Shown here in pieces: positions 42,201 to 57,200 of a DNA stretch of 64,000 bases. The stretch's first letter is position 1; the number at the start of each line of letters is the position of its first letter. The translations under genes and the position numbers were made by a program. Under the pieces are notes generated by a model, which saw only the letters and a list, made by a program, of their open reading frames with translations, was not told where the DNA came from and did not search any database. This DNA is from Pisaster brevispinus (Eukaryota > Echinodermata > Asteroidea > Forcipulatida > Asteriidae): positions 14,999,091 to 15,063,090 of the forward strand of contig JAMKCF010000002.1 in assembly GCA_023634235.1 (NCBI GenBank). The letters run 5' to 3'.

Positions 42201-45200
42201 AGAAAGTTACATTGTGTTAGATGTCACCAAATCTGAAACTTAATTGCAGCATCTCTTATCTTAGCATTATTCCAAAATGCTACTAAAGTTTCAATCAACG
42301 TGTCTTCAAGACATTTTTCATTGACCTAATCTGTGAAAAAACCCCATATAAATTGGCACCAATACTCACGATTGAAATCTGCTGCAAAATTGCTCCGTGG
42401 GCAACATTTATAGTTTGTCATTTTTCGGAGCATAGTGCAAGGACCAGAAGCTGAGTGACTGGTTCTCAGATCAGCCTAACATCCACTTATTGAATAATTT
42501 GGGAACAAGGTTGTTGCTGATACTTTACCCGTGCCTGATTAACCTCCTCAATTATTTTTGTTTTTTGGGTTCCACCCCCTGCTGGTGAATGTTAAACCCA
42601 TGGCATGTTGTACATAGGGATTTTTTTTAATGCCGGGGTTAAACAATAACTTCAATCAAGTTACTTAAGAAAAATACAAAGTTGGAACCTCGCTCGGTGA
42701 AATTGTGCAACCCACGTGGCCACCACATGTGAAAGCCATCTAAAAGTAACCTGTAGATGAACTTGTGACCCTGACGTTTGATGTTGTAATTTTGATCTTG
42801 GGTTTTGAACATTTTTCCCACGCCATCTGCGGTTGACCTTACATGTCCCGTACAGGGTCATTACACCATTGATAATTATTGTTCAGATATTAATAAATGT
42901 TTTCTAGGAGAGGGGGGATGGAGAGGTTACTGGGGTAGGGGTAAAATTATTTATAAGTACACAGTTTAAACTTCATTTTAACTCAATTGCAAAGCACATG
43001 GTTCAGTATGGTAACCCCAAGATATTTCGGAGACTTTTTTTTTTTTTGGTCTGCCTGGGGAAACCCAGTTAATTTCCCTTGTGGCTTATAACTTTATTTC
43101 TTCAGATACAAAGAAATCTTGCTCTTTGATTTCAGGCATGTGACTTCTCAGGTTTTTTTTGTGATTCCGAGATTTTCTCCAAAACATCTTGGGGCTTTAC
43201 ACTTTTTCTTGAAAGAAGTAATGCGATCACCAATAGAAGAAGGAAATATCCCACATTGTGTCCAAACCTGTAGTTATGGTGATACACAGAGTCTGTAAAC
43301 CTCCTGAGTTGTAACATCTGGGAGGCTCAGGGTTTAAGAATAAGGGGGAACCCCGGGTCGCCAAGCCATTTTCCAGGAACTCATTCTTGTGATCTACTTC
43401 TCTGGCACTGAGGATGCTGTTCCCAAAAGCTCCTTGGAATCTAATTCTCCGTGGATTACCAAAAGATGGAATTGCTACCATGTCAACATACCTCCTAAAA
43501 AATGGCTCCCTGTTTCAGACCATTTTTTTTTTCAGCAGTGGCTCTCTCACCCCTGGAACCTTAGAGTGATTAATTCCCAGAAGTTGAGAAGTTCGTTTTT
43601 AGAGAGGGGGTAGAGAATAAGGGTAGGGGCCTAATCAGAAGCAACGATGTATTTGTAAAAAAGTTCTTTTTTAAAAAGAAGCCCGTCCACATCTCTTGAC
43701 CCCTTCAAAAACTATTTATCGTAGAAGATAGAATTTCTCATAATTGATTCTTTGGGTTTTTCAATCAGTCTGCGAATGTAACATTGGGTGAGAAAACACA
43801 AGGCTGTCAAAAACCTTGCCCCCCCCCCCCACCCCCAGTCTCATTAGAGATTCCTACAGTGGCACTCAAAATACAACAACCATTTAAATGAATGTCCCCT
43901 AACATCAACCAAATATTTGCCGTTGGTAAACATGTCAACTTCCTCCCAACAAACTACAGTACATCTGGAAGGAGGGAGGGGGGATGGGTTTTCACCCCCA
44001 CTTGGTCTAATTGTTCTACCCCAGTGTCCTGATTGTCCGGGGGTAGTGGGGGGACGCGTGAAGTACCCTAACATTGATTATAAGTCTTAAGTACCACCCC
44101 TCTTCAAATGCTAAAAGCGTGTGCGGAACTGATTGCCTTCCTCTATATCCGGAGAGCAAACTTATACCGCCATTGTGAAAATCACTTTTCTTAAATTCTC
44201 CCCGTTCAGTTCTCCGAGCTTCAACAAAAGGGAACCTGAATAAAAAAGGAAAGGACGCTGTGGCAACTTTCCGAGAGGGCAGTGTGGCACTTTTTTTATA
44301 TCTAATAGTGCCTTTTATGGTGAGATTTAGGTCGACCACTTTAGGAAGCGCCCATGCGGAGTTTGAGAGACACTTTAACAGCCTGAGCTGAGTTTTTGAG
44401 GTATTTTAAAAAGTGTTTTTTGAAAAGCTGATTCTATGAATGGAAAGCAACCACTTATTTCTTCTGCCTTAAAATGAGGAACAGCATTTGTACAAAACAA
44501 ACCTAAGTAGATTTTTTTGCTTTTTCTAATTGCCAGAAAGCTGGCATGATTTTTTGCAGAAACGTGTCCTTTTGAAAACCATTTAGAGCCGTCGTCATTT
44601 GTTGGTGGCTTACCAAGATCTGTAAACTTAACCTCTACTCCTATGCATAGCACAACAATGCCGCAACAGGAAAAATGTAAAAAAAAACACAGAAGACGAA
44701 AACAACAGTTTTCTGAATTCAACAGCAACCATGGGTGGCTGGTGTGTAAAGCGCTTGCCTCTCACCACTGAGGCCCTTGGTACCATTCCCAGCTAAGACC
44801 ATAATGTGAGTAGAGTTGTGCTCCTATGCCATAGGCCTAAGGTTTTTCTCTGGGCCCTCCAGTTTTCCTCCCTTCCAGAAAAATCAAACTTTCGATCTTT
44901 AGGCTGTGCTTCGTGGTCATATGTGGATGTGGCTGGCTGCCAAAGGCACCCTTGTATGCTTGTGGCTCAAACATGTTGTAGCCGCGTACATTGCAATTCA
45001 GCTTCTCAGCTGCAAGTAAGGATGATTAGCCTCTAAAATGATTATTATTATAAAAGGAAAAACCATACTGAAGCCCCTTTCCCACAATACGGATTTCCCA
45101 GGAAATTCATGAGAATTTCTCGGGGAAATTCAATTTGATTGGATGCTTCATTTGTGGATTGAGGCTCAATATACCTAGTTGGGGGTTGGAGGGTGTGGGG

Positions 45201-48200
45201 TAGGGGCTGTCACGTCACCCACCCCCGTCTTCCTAGTTTTAGGAAGTGCTGATGACTAGTTACAGTAACTAATCTCAAACATCAATATGTTGTTAGTTTT
45301 TGCTGTAGATACAGCACCACAGTCGAGAGTCAAGAGCGTTTCTCTGGCTTCCTGCTCACAGTGTTGACTCGCGCCGCCCTCTGGTAGAAAAACAAAGTCT
45401 TTAGAAAGGAAAACGAGCAGTAAAGTCAAGGGCTTCTGTAAAAGCCCCCCCCCCCCTGAAACAACCACTTGAGAATGTAGAAACTTTTCCGAGTGATAAG
45501 TTTGCAAACCAACTACATTTTCAATTCCATTTCAAAATCAAAGGTCACATCTGGCTTGAATAGGTAGCCTGTATCCATTTAAAGGCATCTTCTTCTGGCT
45601 GTGTCCCAATTGAGCATCAATTATTTTGTGGGTGGCTGCAGCTTACGATGCTTGCTACCAATAACAGTACTAAAGCATAGATAGTGAGCGGCATTGTGGT
45701 CTAGAAACTGCTGGCTGCGAGTTCATCTCGTATTAACTGACTATCTCTGAAAATGTCAAAGAACCAACTTTTGTGGTAAAAGAATCGTATGATGTGGTAT
45801 GAAGTTCCTTGTTATTTTTATTTCGAGAATGGAAGTTGGTCGGCAGTAGACTGTGACAGGAAGAGACGCAGTTCTTTACAGTTGTTTGGGAGGTTAAAAG
45901 CTAACCCCAAAAAGCCACAATATTCTTTTTAACCACAGACGTTTGACAGACAGCTCTGCACTACAGCGCTATGTCTCTATATTTACCTGTACAACACAGA
46001 TCTGTCAATCTTTGGTCAAAGGGGGGGTCCAAGCACGACTGATTTTACTCTTTTTTCCCCCCTTCTAAACTCTGGATAATTCTTTGAGAAAACATGCATG
46101 AATACCGCTGCACTCTAGCAATTAGCACGCAGAATTTGCTCCAAACCAATCGTGCCCCCTAGTGGTGATTGCATCCCACAGTGTCAACTTACCGCGTTTT
46201 AACAGTGATTTTTTTTCTTCCCATGTAACGTTTCTTGGACTGGTATATGCACAGGCCTGGAATTACACATAGGCCAATAGAGGCCCGCCGTTGCCCCCTG
46301 GTCTTGGCCTTGGTGCCCCTTAGACTTTAAGATTTTCCAATGGAAGTGCCCTTTGCAAAATGAAAAAATGGTCTTGCCCTCTCAAAGATGAAAATTCGAG
46401 GCCAGAATCCACTGTAAAAGTTTGGGTTAAACTGGCCTTTCTCACAGTCATAACATTTTTTTCTTGGGAAGTAACAATTACTAGTATCAGTTATGGGTAT
46501 AACATAATGTTTAAATCTCCTCAGGAAGGAGTGTTGCCTCTGAAAAAACGCTGTCGGTATTGTCTTGATGTTTCAAACAGTTTATATTCTCTATTTGTCA
46601 AATAAATTTGTATGATATACTGTACTCATTTTTCTAAAAGATGGAGTCCTCATATAGATACAGTCCTCAACAGACAACCAAAATGCCTTGCAAGTTTAAA
46701 GTTTTTAAAAGTTACCGTACTTTGGAGGAAGTAAAAAAAAATGTGGCTCGTTCAAGTCTCCAAGGTGTGTCTGGGGAGCCACAGCCCACTTTCATAAAGC
46801 TGTTAAGCAGAAAACATTGCTAAAGTATTTGATTTGCTAAACAGAAATTAGCAAGGTACCAGTCATGATCAGGGTTAGTTATCGTGTATTTTGGCTGGTA
46901 ACCCATTTCTGCTGAGCAAGACTCTCTCTGTGCTTAGCAAGTGTTGTACTTCATGATTTCGGCCTGAAATATATATTTTTTTGCTCAGCAGAATGTAGCA
47001 AGACTCTCTCCGTGCTGAGAAGGTTTTGTGCTTTTGTGATGTGGGCCTTGTTTGAGTACAATCTTTACACTGCAGTTCTGAGCCAGATTTCTGTCTGTTT
47101 GCTGTCAGTCTTTCACCAAAGAAAATTTGAAAGTCACAGTGTGAGAGATTTGTTCGCTCTTGTGAACGGTCACCCCAAAAAATGTCCCCAAACAACTTCT
47201 TTATTTGCTTTTGGTACAACATCCTAAGGCACATCAACAATACCTTTTCACAAGCGCTGACTTTTACAGACAGTTGTGTGTGTTCTTGGCACCTATATTA
47301 TTTGGTGACATTCTGTGTGTACATGTCGTGCAGTTTCAAGGCATTTTGCCCCCCCCCCCCGAAATTCTTCTCTTTGTTTTGAAAAGTGCTGACTTTCATT
47401 CTCTGATAAGGTTGTCTGGATTAGTTGCTGTTTCAGTAAACAAAAGTGTCATTCCATCAATGGAATTTACCTGAACGAAAAGTGGTTTCAGAAGCAGAGT
47501 TCCCTGAGAAAAAGTGTGTGAGAGGCTAGAAAGTTTAGTTGGTAGAGTGCCGGCGCGTTAATCTGGAGGTTGCAAGTTCAAGTCCCCCTCCTGTCAGTTT
47601 TGTCTTTGTTCAACCCATGAGGTTATTAAAAAAAAAATACCCAGTCAGTTTCCCTTGTGGTTTATTACTTGATATATTTGAAATAAAAAGTGGCATCCCC
47701 TTAAGGTGATCCCTCTACTGCCGCTTCCCAGGTTGTGTCGTAAACTTGGGTGCGATCCCTGGTTATACGGTAGTTACAGGTTGAATGGCTTCTGACTGGC
47801 ACCCCGGAACATGTCTTCATCAACTCCTAATCGTCCCGTTATTGGCACTAATTGTGCTGCTGGATGTGTAATGAAATAAACAAGACCATGGTAGAGCCTT
47901 TCTCAAAGGTTAATTATGACAACTCGACACACACATAAGTGTACAGGTGTAACAGAAGTGGGCACTGAAAACAGAAATGAAAAGTTCAAACGATCTGTAA
48001 CAAACAAGACACAAAAAAGTAACAAAATACAAGGGAGGTAACGACGAACACTAACAGGGACACTGCAGCAGAGAGGATCTAAATAAAAAAATAGGATAAA
48101 TGGTTTGCTGTCGACATTTTTAGACAGTTGGGTTTCCACCAAATCTCATTAGAGTTGTTAAGACCCTGTTCTAGAAAGTACTGCCTATACGTAAAACCTT

Positions 48201-51200
48201 CCCTCGGGAAAAAAAAGTGAACAACTTCTAATGAAGTCATGTGAAGCAAGATTCCCAATTACCAGTTTAAACCCAATGGAAACCCAATAAATGATGTGGT
48301 TTTTTTTTTGCTTGGTGTCTTGTCCCCACTCCTCAAGAAGAAACAATTAAAGATCTTCTGGAATGACTTCAGTTATATATCAGTCAATCAATCAAGAAGC
48401 CTTTTTTTTCTTGTAAGGGTGGGGAGGGGGGCTGTATTGCTCCAGGCACGGTGCGCTGTTAGATGAAGACAAGGCCGATGAATAGAATGGAAAGTGTGTG
48501 ACTTTTGGGTGGTAGACCTGTAGAACTTCTCACCGCCATTGACCAGTTCTTCTGGACGCAGGGCAGATCTGATCCCAGTAAAGCTCTTACATGCCAGTGG
48601 TAAGACAAAATCTGACTTTGAGGGCAAAGTGAAAATCAATAGAGCCAGTGTGTGTAGCGTCTTGTCTCTTGCTTAAAAGATTTAATGATTTTTCTTTCTT
48701 GTTTTCTTTTTAACAAGAATCAATAACTCTTCAGTCGCTCAATCTCTCTGGCTAGGTACCTCTGTCCGGTCACATTTCATTCTTGTTTGCTGCTGACTGG
48801 GAAAAAAAAGAAGATACAACTGAGACAGCTTTGTGCAGGTTTTGCAGGTTAAAATTATTTGCAAAAAAATTCCCACCCAAAGTGTGCCCCCGTTGCCCAG
48901 CAATGTTTGGTTTCTGTCAGAAATCGGTTCCCATTTTACTGAAGCACACAGTTTGAGAGAGAAAGATTGTATTTGATTTTGGTACTAACTTCAGTGTTGA
49001 AGGGCTGAGTTGGGGACAGGGGGAAACTTGCCGTAGTTAAAACGTGGTGGTATCATCAAGATTCTCTACCTCACTCTCAAGGTTCTTCATGGACTATCTC
49101 CTGACTATATATCTGATCTTCTGCATAAATATTTTCCTGTTCGTCCTCTTCGTTTCGCTTGCCAAGCATACCTTGTAGATGTGGTTGGCCAGATGATGAA
49201 GTCACTTCAGGGTCCAATTTCAAAGAGTCGCTTTTAATCAGAAAAATACTGCTTAACAATTTTCTGCTGAGCAGAAATTGAGCGGGGCATATTTTATAAC
49301 CAGTCACACATTGAACAATTGAGGGTGACGCAAGTATTTTGGCTGGTAACCTTATTTTGTGTGTGTTTAAAGCAACTCCATGAAATTGGGCCTTGGATGT
49401 TTTGTGCCAAGTGTGGAAACCATTCCAACCTGAAAGTGACACTTCTTTCATTGCATTCTTCCATCTCGAAACTCATCTTAAAGATCTGTAAAAAAAAAAA
49501 TAATAAAAAAACTTATCCATGCAATAGGCTCCCTTCATTTTCCCCCCTAACTCACAGGTGCAGAAACCCAATTAGATAGCGCCAGCGAAGTCCTGTTTAT
49601 ATTCCAGTTGAATATGGATTGACAAAAGCACAGTTCGATTTACCGGGGTAATGCCCCCACGGGCAAGAGAGAGAGAGAGAGAGAAACAGGAATAACAGAT
49701 AATGCATTTGTCTCCGTTGTCATATCGTTGAGAGAGAAGAAAAAAAAGGGGGAGCCTTTTCTCATAGCACAAAAATATAAATCTGCCTCCTGGCTATGAA
49801 GGGGCTCATTCTTCAGAGCCCCCTTTTTTTGTATATCCCCTGTCTCTTTTGAATCAATACGGCTTTTGTACTGCTGCATTTTCTGGGGACCTGCCGCACG
49901 GCACGCGTGTTTGGAGTCGTGGGAATGAGCAGGATGGTTGATTAAGCCCCTATGGTATGCATTGAGATAGTTTATTGGAGAGGGGGGGGGGTTGAGGAAC
50001 CCTGATGGATTGTTAAGAAGACGTTGTGTTTCTCAAACTTCTCAATCTCAGGAGATGAGGAGAAAAATAAGTCAACAAATTGTTAAAATGTGGTGCTAGG
50101 CAATCAATGGTTTTGATTTGATATGATTTAATAACCAACGCAGACAAATATGTGTGACCTTCCCCTCCCCCCCTCCCCCCGCCCGCCTCCATAGAGTGTA
50201 CAAGTCTCGCGCAAAATTTATTTGGACATGGATGTGTGCGATTTCTATTTCCTTCATATGTTTAAAGGTAGGGTCATTGTTTTTGTTGATCAACAAAAAC
50301 AATGACATCAATGTCAACGTAAGGCTGATTTTTAGACAAAGTTATCAAGAAAGAGAATAGAAGTCACACGTGAAAGTTCTAGTTGAATACGGTGTCTACT
50401 TCTTGAGAAAACGGCATTTTCATCAAGAATGCCGATTCAAACCCTGTTCAGCGGCCCCATCTCTGGCCATACTGAGGGCAGCATTCAAGCGAACACCTTA
50501 AAAATGTCAAAAAGTCGCCCACAGCTAATCTCTTTTGGCACTCCGGTTTTTTTAAATGGTGGAAATTGTTTATTATGTCCTAATTTTGTGTCCCAGTTTC
50601 GGACCTTCTCAACAGCAATGACTCTCATGTTTTATATTTTGACTCTATTTTGTTTTTAGCCCACACCTTAATTTGTGATAAGCACTGCAAACTACCGGGT
50701 CAATCTTATTGAATGTTTGCGTGTTACTTTGCCTTTATTTTGACTTCATCCCAGGCAGATGACAAATACCTTTATCCCCATCCCACCCTCAGAAAAAAAA
50801 AGAAAACCTGGAATGTAATCCTTTTTTGTTGGAAATGATAAAGGGAAAACCTTGCACACTTTTGGACTCGCTTTGCCCTTTGATGGTTAGAGTTAATCCC
50901 ACCTAATCCACCTTGCTTTTCACCAAATGACTTCAGCGTGGTCGATTTACAGAGATTTAAGTCCCAATTCAGAAGACCACTGCCTGATCATCTACTGGAA
51001 AAAAAGAAAAAAGTTGAGGATGGCGTCACTTTTGTTTCCCTCCGACCAAATCCTAGGGTGGTACTCTGTCTCCCCGTTGGCTAAGCAGCTCTAACACACC
51101 AAGCCAAATTGCTCAAATCCTGTTTATAAGTTTAGGAAAAGGTATTATTACAGGGTGGGGGGGATCCTTTGAAGTTTTTTTTTCTTTTCTTTTTTCGGTA

Positions 51201-54200
51201 TACCACGCGAGAGAGATTTGTTGCCCGTTTAATCTGGAGGAAAAAACACAGGGATTAGGGGCGGCTTACTCTACAGTAAGGTTCTCTAAGTCTATTTTGT
51301 TGTTGGAACTTTGTTTTGCAACAACTTCTTCCACTGTAAGGGAATGTTGCCTCAGCGAAGTCGAGTCCAACTTGTTAAACCTTGAAACCATGGACACTTG
51401 TCTTGAAATAATTATTCGGAAATATGTTATTTTTTGCCGTTGCCCAATTTGTCACGGATTGACATTTTCATTTTAGTCGCTGCTGAAACAGTTTTGAAAA
51501 TTTTCACTTAATTGGCTTATGTCTCTCTTAATGAGATTTCGTCTAAATCTTTTGCTTTGACAAGCGCTGAGTCTGTCTTGCCTTTACATTTGGAATTTAC
51601 CCAGTCAGTTAACTAAACTTCCCAACGAATGACAACTATTTTAAAATGGTTCCGTCAGCCAAGCTCTTTAAGAAGTCGCATATGGAGTTCGTGATACTTG
51701 AGGTATTCTCCCATCATGCACATTTTCCGTCGGCTTCAAATTCTTTTCTTGGGTACACGTGCCACTCCCGAAGCTGTGCTTCTGCTTACGTTTTGGCTCC
51801 ATCTGACTGTTTGAAGCCACCTGCATGGCCCAAGTTCCCAAAGCCTGTAAGCACAAGAACTTGCTAAGCACAGAAAAATATTGCCTTATGGGAATATTGC
51901 ACCAAGTGTGAAGCTGAACATGGGGAAGCGGTGATGATTAAAATTCTCCGAGGATTTCCCAGGGTTTTGCATTGTAGGGAGATTGCTGTGGCAGTGTGAA
52001 CAGAGCTTCAGGATTTAGGGAGATGCCAGCAATGCTTGAAGATTCCAAGAAGGATCCAAATCTGCTACAAGTATTCTTGAATCGAGTCCACTGGAGTAGT
52101 GATTTTTCAAAAGAAACTTCCCCGGAAAATATACTACATCATAAAAAGTAGATTTGAAAACTTCTTGCAATATTTTGGGAGTTTGTTTATCCAGGTAGCC
52201 CTCCTTAGTATACCCCCAAAAAGCCCCCATCATTAATTTCACAATTTGGTCTACAGGTGCAGAGTTTGCCCCCCAGGGGCATGTCATAACTCCAATCTAT
52301 CGAGATCATTAAAGTTTTAAAAAGCTCTGCACCAACATCTCAATACACAACAAACTTGTTTTTTCCGTCTTCCCCATTTCTGCTGAATTTGGCACCAGTC
52401 AGGGTCTGCATATAGTCTGACCTGAGGCCAAAGTTGATTGTAGTCACATCAAAGTGAGTAAGCATGATTTTTATTCAAGGATTTCGGGGGGGGGGGGGGG
52501 GGTTCTTATGTACAAGTGAAGTTCCAATATTAGCAGGGCTGTCCCTGTTCCTGCAGAAAGTTGGCTCTAAAAATGAACCAATTCAGGGCTCGAATTCTAC
52601 GCAGGACCGCAGGCCTGAGGCCAGTGGTTTTTAGCATCAGGCCAGTAAATTCAAGACCACACAGGTCCGGCGGTCTTGTGTTTTCCAACTCAATAACAAT
52701 ACCTCACCGTGTGTCGTATCTTGAACGGAAGCAAATTATGTTCAAATGTTGACCTAAGTCTAATACTTTTTCAATTCTATTGAGTAGACACTTCTACCCA
52801 TAAATGCAAATGAGATCAATCTTCTCTTATTTTGAATATATAAAAATAAAAATAAAAATGTTCTCCTCAGAGAACTCAGTCGTATGTTAACACTTTATTT
52901 GGAACCTATTACTGGGGTGGGGTTACCCATTGGGTTACCTCACAAATAAAGCTACAGTTGAAATTAGGGCACGGAACTGTGGTTTCCAATTCACACTCTG
53001 AAGGGTTTGAAGTGTTTGCATTGAAGGAACTCTTGGGTTCTTCCCAAAGCTCTGTACTCCGTAAAGAAAGGACACTTGTTCCCTTGTAGGTGCTGACCTT
53101 CAGAGATGAGGGGGGGAGACTTTTTCTCTTGATTACGTTTGAAAATCCTCCCCTCCCTCCCGAATGAGAGCTGAGTTTGAACAACAGTTGAATGATCACT
53201 TTAGTTGCTACACTGTGTGTGACGATTCAATGGGTACTTCAGTTGGGTTTTTTTTTTTTTTTTGGTCACTTTGTCGGGCACTTTATGATTAGTTCAGGGA
53301 GACTGCATCTTTGACAAAATGCCAGCAGAAGGGGGGTATCCAGACATCGTTTTTGACTCCTAATCCCTTGCACGTACATTACACGCAATGACATGTGCCA
53401 TGCCCACCATTTGGGGAGTGCACAGGTGTGCGTGTGAATGCCTAAAATTTGCACTACACTGTATAACCATAGAGAAAGGACCTTTCTCTATGGTATAACA
53501 CATGGGCGGGGCGGGGCATTCACTCCCAAAATGGCGCAACCTCGATATTTCTGTGCCATGATGGCGTTCGGTGATTTGAGTCATTGACTAGATCAAGTTC
53601 TATTGATGGTCAATATGACTGGATCTTTTAGAAATTTTAGCTTGGAGTTCTGTTATTAAAAAATATTTTTAAAAAGGGCTAACGTAAGGACGCTTTCGAA
53701 ACCACGGTTTTAGCTTGTGCATGTGCAGCTCAGAGATGTGCAGGGTCAGAGATGCGTCTATCCCACCCTCTTCTTTGTTGGAGAGATTGTTAACCACCTT
53801 GCTTTATGTTTCAAGGAACAATTTGGATCGCAAAAAACAAAAAACCTCAAACCTCAAGTGTTTATCTGAGTGTTCATCATCCCATTATTGATCCAAACAG
53901 TTATCTCAAAGATGGTTTCTTCTTGTCCGAGGTGCTTAGCTTAATTGAGAGATTACACTTGGATGTAAGGGCCTTCATCCTCTCCTCCACAATCGCTCTT
54001 TTGATCCCGGTTCCCTCTTTCATTGTTAGGGGGGACCCAGCGGTCACCAGTCAACCAAATAATCACCCTTGTTGTCAGGAAAACAAAACATGGAAAGTGC
54101 TTAGTAGTGACCCACACTGCCCTACTCTATCTGGGAGATGATCCAGCAGTGTGAGAAAAAAAATGTTGCAACCTGTTTGATGCAAACCAAAGAAACTCTA

Positions 54201-57200
54201 ATTGCCATCTTGCTGGGTTTATGGGTGTTTTTTAAATGTGGCTTTATAATCTGTATAGGAGTGAAGAAGCCCTGTCTTTCAGCTGGTACCTCTCTTAATT
54301 TGAGCAGAGCACTCTATCCTTTCATTGTTTCTCAAGTCAGTGCCCACAATGGGCAGTATTTAAGGGATAAGTGTGTTTGGAAGGGTCTTAGAGCTGCTGT
54401 GGGGTCTTTCTCTAGGGGAGGTTTTAAGTGTTTCTTTTTAAACCCCCGAGTCAATGAAGTAACAATTAGCGCTTGCAATAATTTTGAAAGTGTTTTTGAT
54501 TGTCATCAAGTCATTATCCCCCACTAATGTTTGAATATCTTGTTCTTTCGTTTTTTTGTGTTTTTTTGTGGTTCATTGAGGGTTGGAGGTCCATGAGAGC
54601 TTAGGGAAAGGATCAAAGCGAACATTGAGAGCAGAATGGTTTTAGAGTACTGTAATTAGTAACAATCTGAGGCAATTAAAGGTTTAGTTGTGATTCAGCA
54701 CCACCTGTCATCTTGATCAATTATGTAACCCTCCTACTGTTGTAATAATACTCCTGATATGGGGGCAGAGGGTGTACCCCCCCCCCCCCCCACATTGTTC
54801 CCATATTCTCTATGCTTTACACTCTGTTTTCCTCTTGTACATAAGTAAACCCCCCTAAAATCCTCTGAAGAATTCCTGGATTCCAAGCACACAGTGAAGA
54901 CACAACAGAGGGTGGGTGGGTTGTCTTGGGGGGGGGGGGGGGGGTGGTAGTACCGACATGCCCCATATCCAGGACCAAATGCCTGATCACTTTGCAATGC
55001 CAACCATTTGAAATCATTGGACAGCAGCATGGGCTGGGCATGGTGGCTCAATCTGTGCAAAGAGAACTCTGCACTGCACCTAAGTGCTTGATTTCATATT
55101 ACAGGCTGGCATCTGTATATCTATCATTTAAAAACCACAGTGGTCAGACTTCTCTATGGTCAGACAGTAGGAGGATTGACTGTGTACTGTGTAGACGCAT
55201 TCACCACATGATATCACAGGGTTTACCCTCAACTTTTTAGTGACTGGCCAGCAGGACCAGTTAGCTTGTCAGTTCACTAGTCCATCAGCTTTTTCACTAG
55301 CCCATGATGCCATGTGTTACATTTAATAAATGGGGATGTTTTTTGACACTGAACCAGCCACTAGCCAGCAGGACCACTTGGAAAGATTTTTGACTGGTCC
55401 TCAGGTGTTTTAACTGGTATTTGGCCAGCGGACCAGTGTTAAGGGAGAGCGCTGGATATCATATTGCTGACAGGCACAGTTTGTCTATCATTCAAAACCA
55501 AAGTCTTGGTGAAAGACCTTCTTCTGTTGATTTGTCACATGGATGGGCTGTAAAGCCGTAGGTCCCATGTGTTGTGTGTAATGCGTGTATAAGAACCCAG
55601 TGCACTTATTATGGTAAAGAGAAGGGGTTCGCCCTGATGTTCCTGGTTTGATTGGCTGCATATTGCGCCACAACACCTTGTAAACCATTACATGGTGCTA
55701 TCTCAGAGCAAGGATGTAAAGGAAAAAGCCTATACTTCAAAAACGATAGCTCCCCATATACCTTGCAGGACAAAATTTACTGAATGTTGGAGTGCCACGA
55801 GTGTCACTGAGTGACAGATATGAGCACTATATAATGGTCTGTCATAGTTTCTGTGGTCAATGCTAGACACACTTATTGTGTTTCAAAGAAACCCAACCAA
55901 GTTGCTGGTTGGGCTGTGTTCTAAAAATCCTTAATTCCTTCCACCCTCTTTGTGACTGAACACTGTTAAGTTGAACCAACCACAAAAACACCTGCCCTAC
56001 ACGGTTGTAATTAGTAACCAGCCTTTGTAATTGAGACCATCTTGTCACAAACCTTTGAAAAAACACCATCACCAAATTCAGTGTTCTCAGGTGTTGATGC
56101 CTTTCTCTGACGCCCTGTTTTAAGGAGGCTTGATTTCTAAAGAGAGGCTTTCGGTGATACTTCAAGATCGGTGAACCTTGCTTGAGTGCAGGGTTTCTGG
56201 AGTTTTTCTGTTTGAGCTGGCTTTGTTCAAGAGCTGTCGTTTGTGTGTGTCGATCAAACAAAGTCTGAAGATTATCCTCCGCTGGTTTGGCCAAAAGTTT
56301 GTGACTCACTGCTAATGTGTGAGTAATCCGGTAGCTTTTTAGTTCCCTACTGATAATCGTGTAAAGTGTTGACCCTTTGCGTTGATGTCCCACATGGAGG
56401 CTACTGGTTTGGCAGTGGTCTGCCACATCAGAGCTGTGTATAGAGAGAGTTGCGACATAGAGGGACCAGTTCTCTTTGGTCACGTGGTTGCTGGACGCCA
56501 TTTCCGGTCCAAATGCAGCACAACCCAATGTGCCATCTAGTCTGGCACCCTGTGTGCACACATGCATTTTTTCGGATCGAAAATGGCTTCTAATTTGTCG
56601 CGACTCTTTCTAAACACAGCTCTGGTCTACCATATCGGGAGTCAAATTGCTAATAAAGATACGGTGAGTGCTTAAATGCACTCTACGCCATGTCATCCAT
56701 AGGGGAATGGACTGCCTTAACGGTGCAATCAAGAATTCTTGTAGTAGTGGCATCAAGTGAACTGGGTCACTATAGAGAACTCCTTCTTGCTGTGTTCTCA
56801 CAATTTATCAAAACTTAAACATTATGTTACCTTTTTTTACACAAAAAGTATAATATACTTCCTATTTTAATCAGATTTTTGATATTATTATTGTTTTTTT
56901 TCTTTCTTTTTTTCGCTTTGAAATTGTGTTGAGAATCAAATAAAGTGAATCCATTGGAATATGACCCATGAACCTAAACTTTAACTGGAGCAGTTTTGTG
57001 TTCTTGAAGGTCTGCACAGGCCTGTGTATGTACAGGATCGGTCAAGATAAAAAAACAACTGTTTATTTTTTGTCTGAAAGCTTTACTGATTAAGAAGTTC
57101 ATACTACAACCATTGTTTTCTGTAAAGTCATATTCACAAAAACTGTACCTGAAAACCTTTAAAATACAATCAGTTGATTTTGGTTGTTACAACCATGCTG

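Noticed and set aside
49077..49451. 124-codon minus-strand ORF
   Set aside because: It is a shadow spanning the antisense of a LINE relic and a MITE A copy.
53806..54527. Nested gene on the + strand (ORFs of 111 and 129 codons)
   Set aside because: The frames are adjacent but not linked by clear splice sites, and neither resembles a known family.
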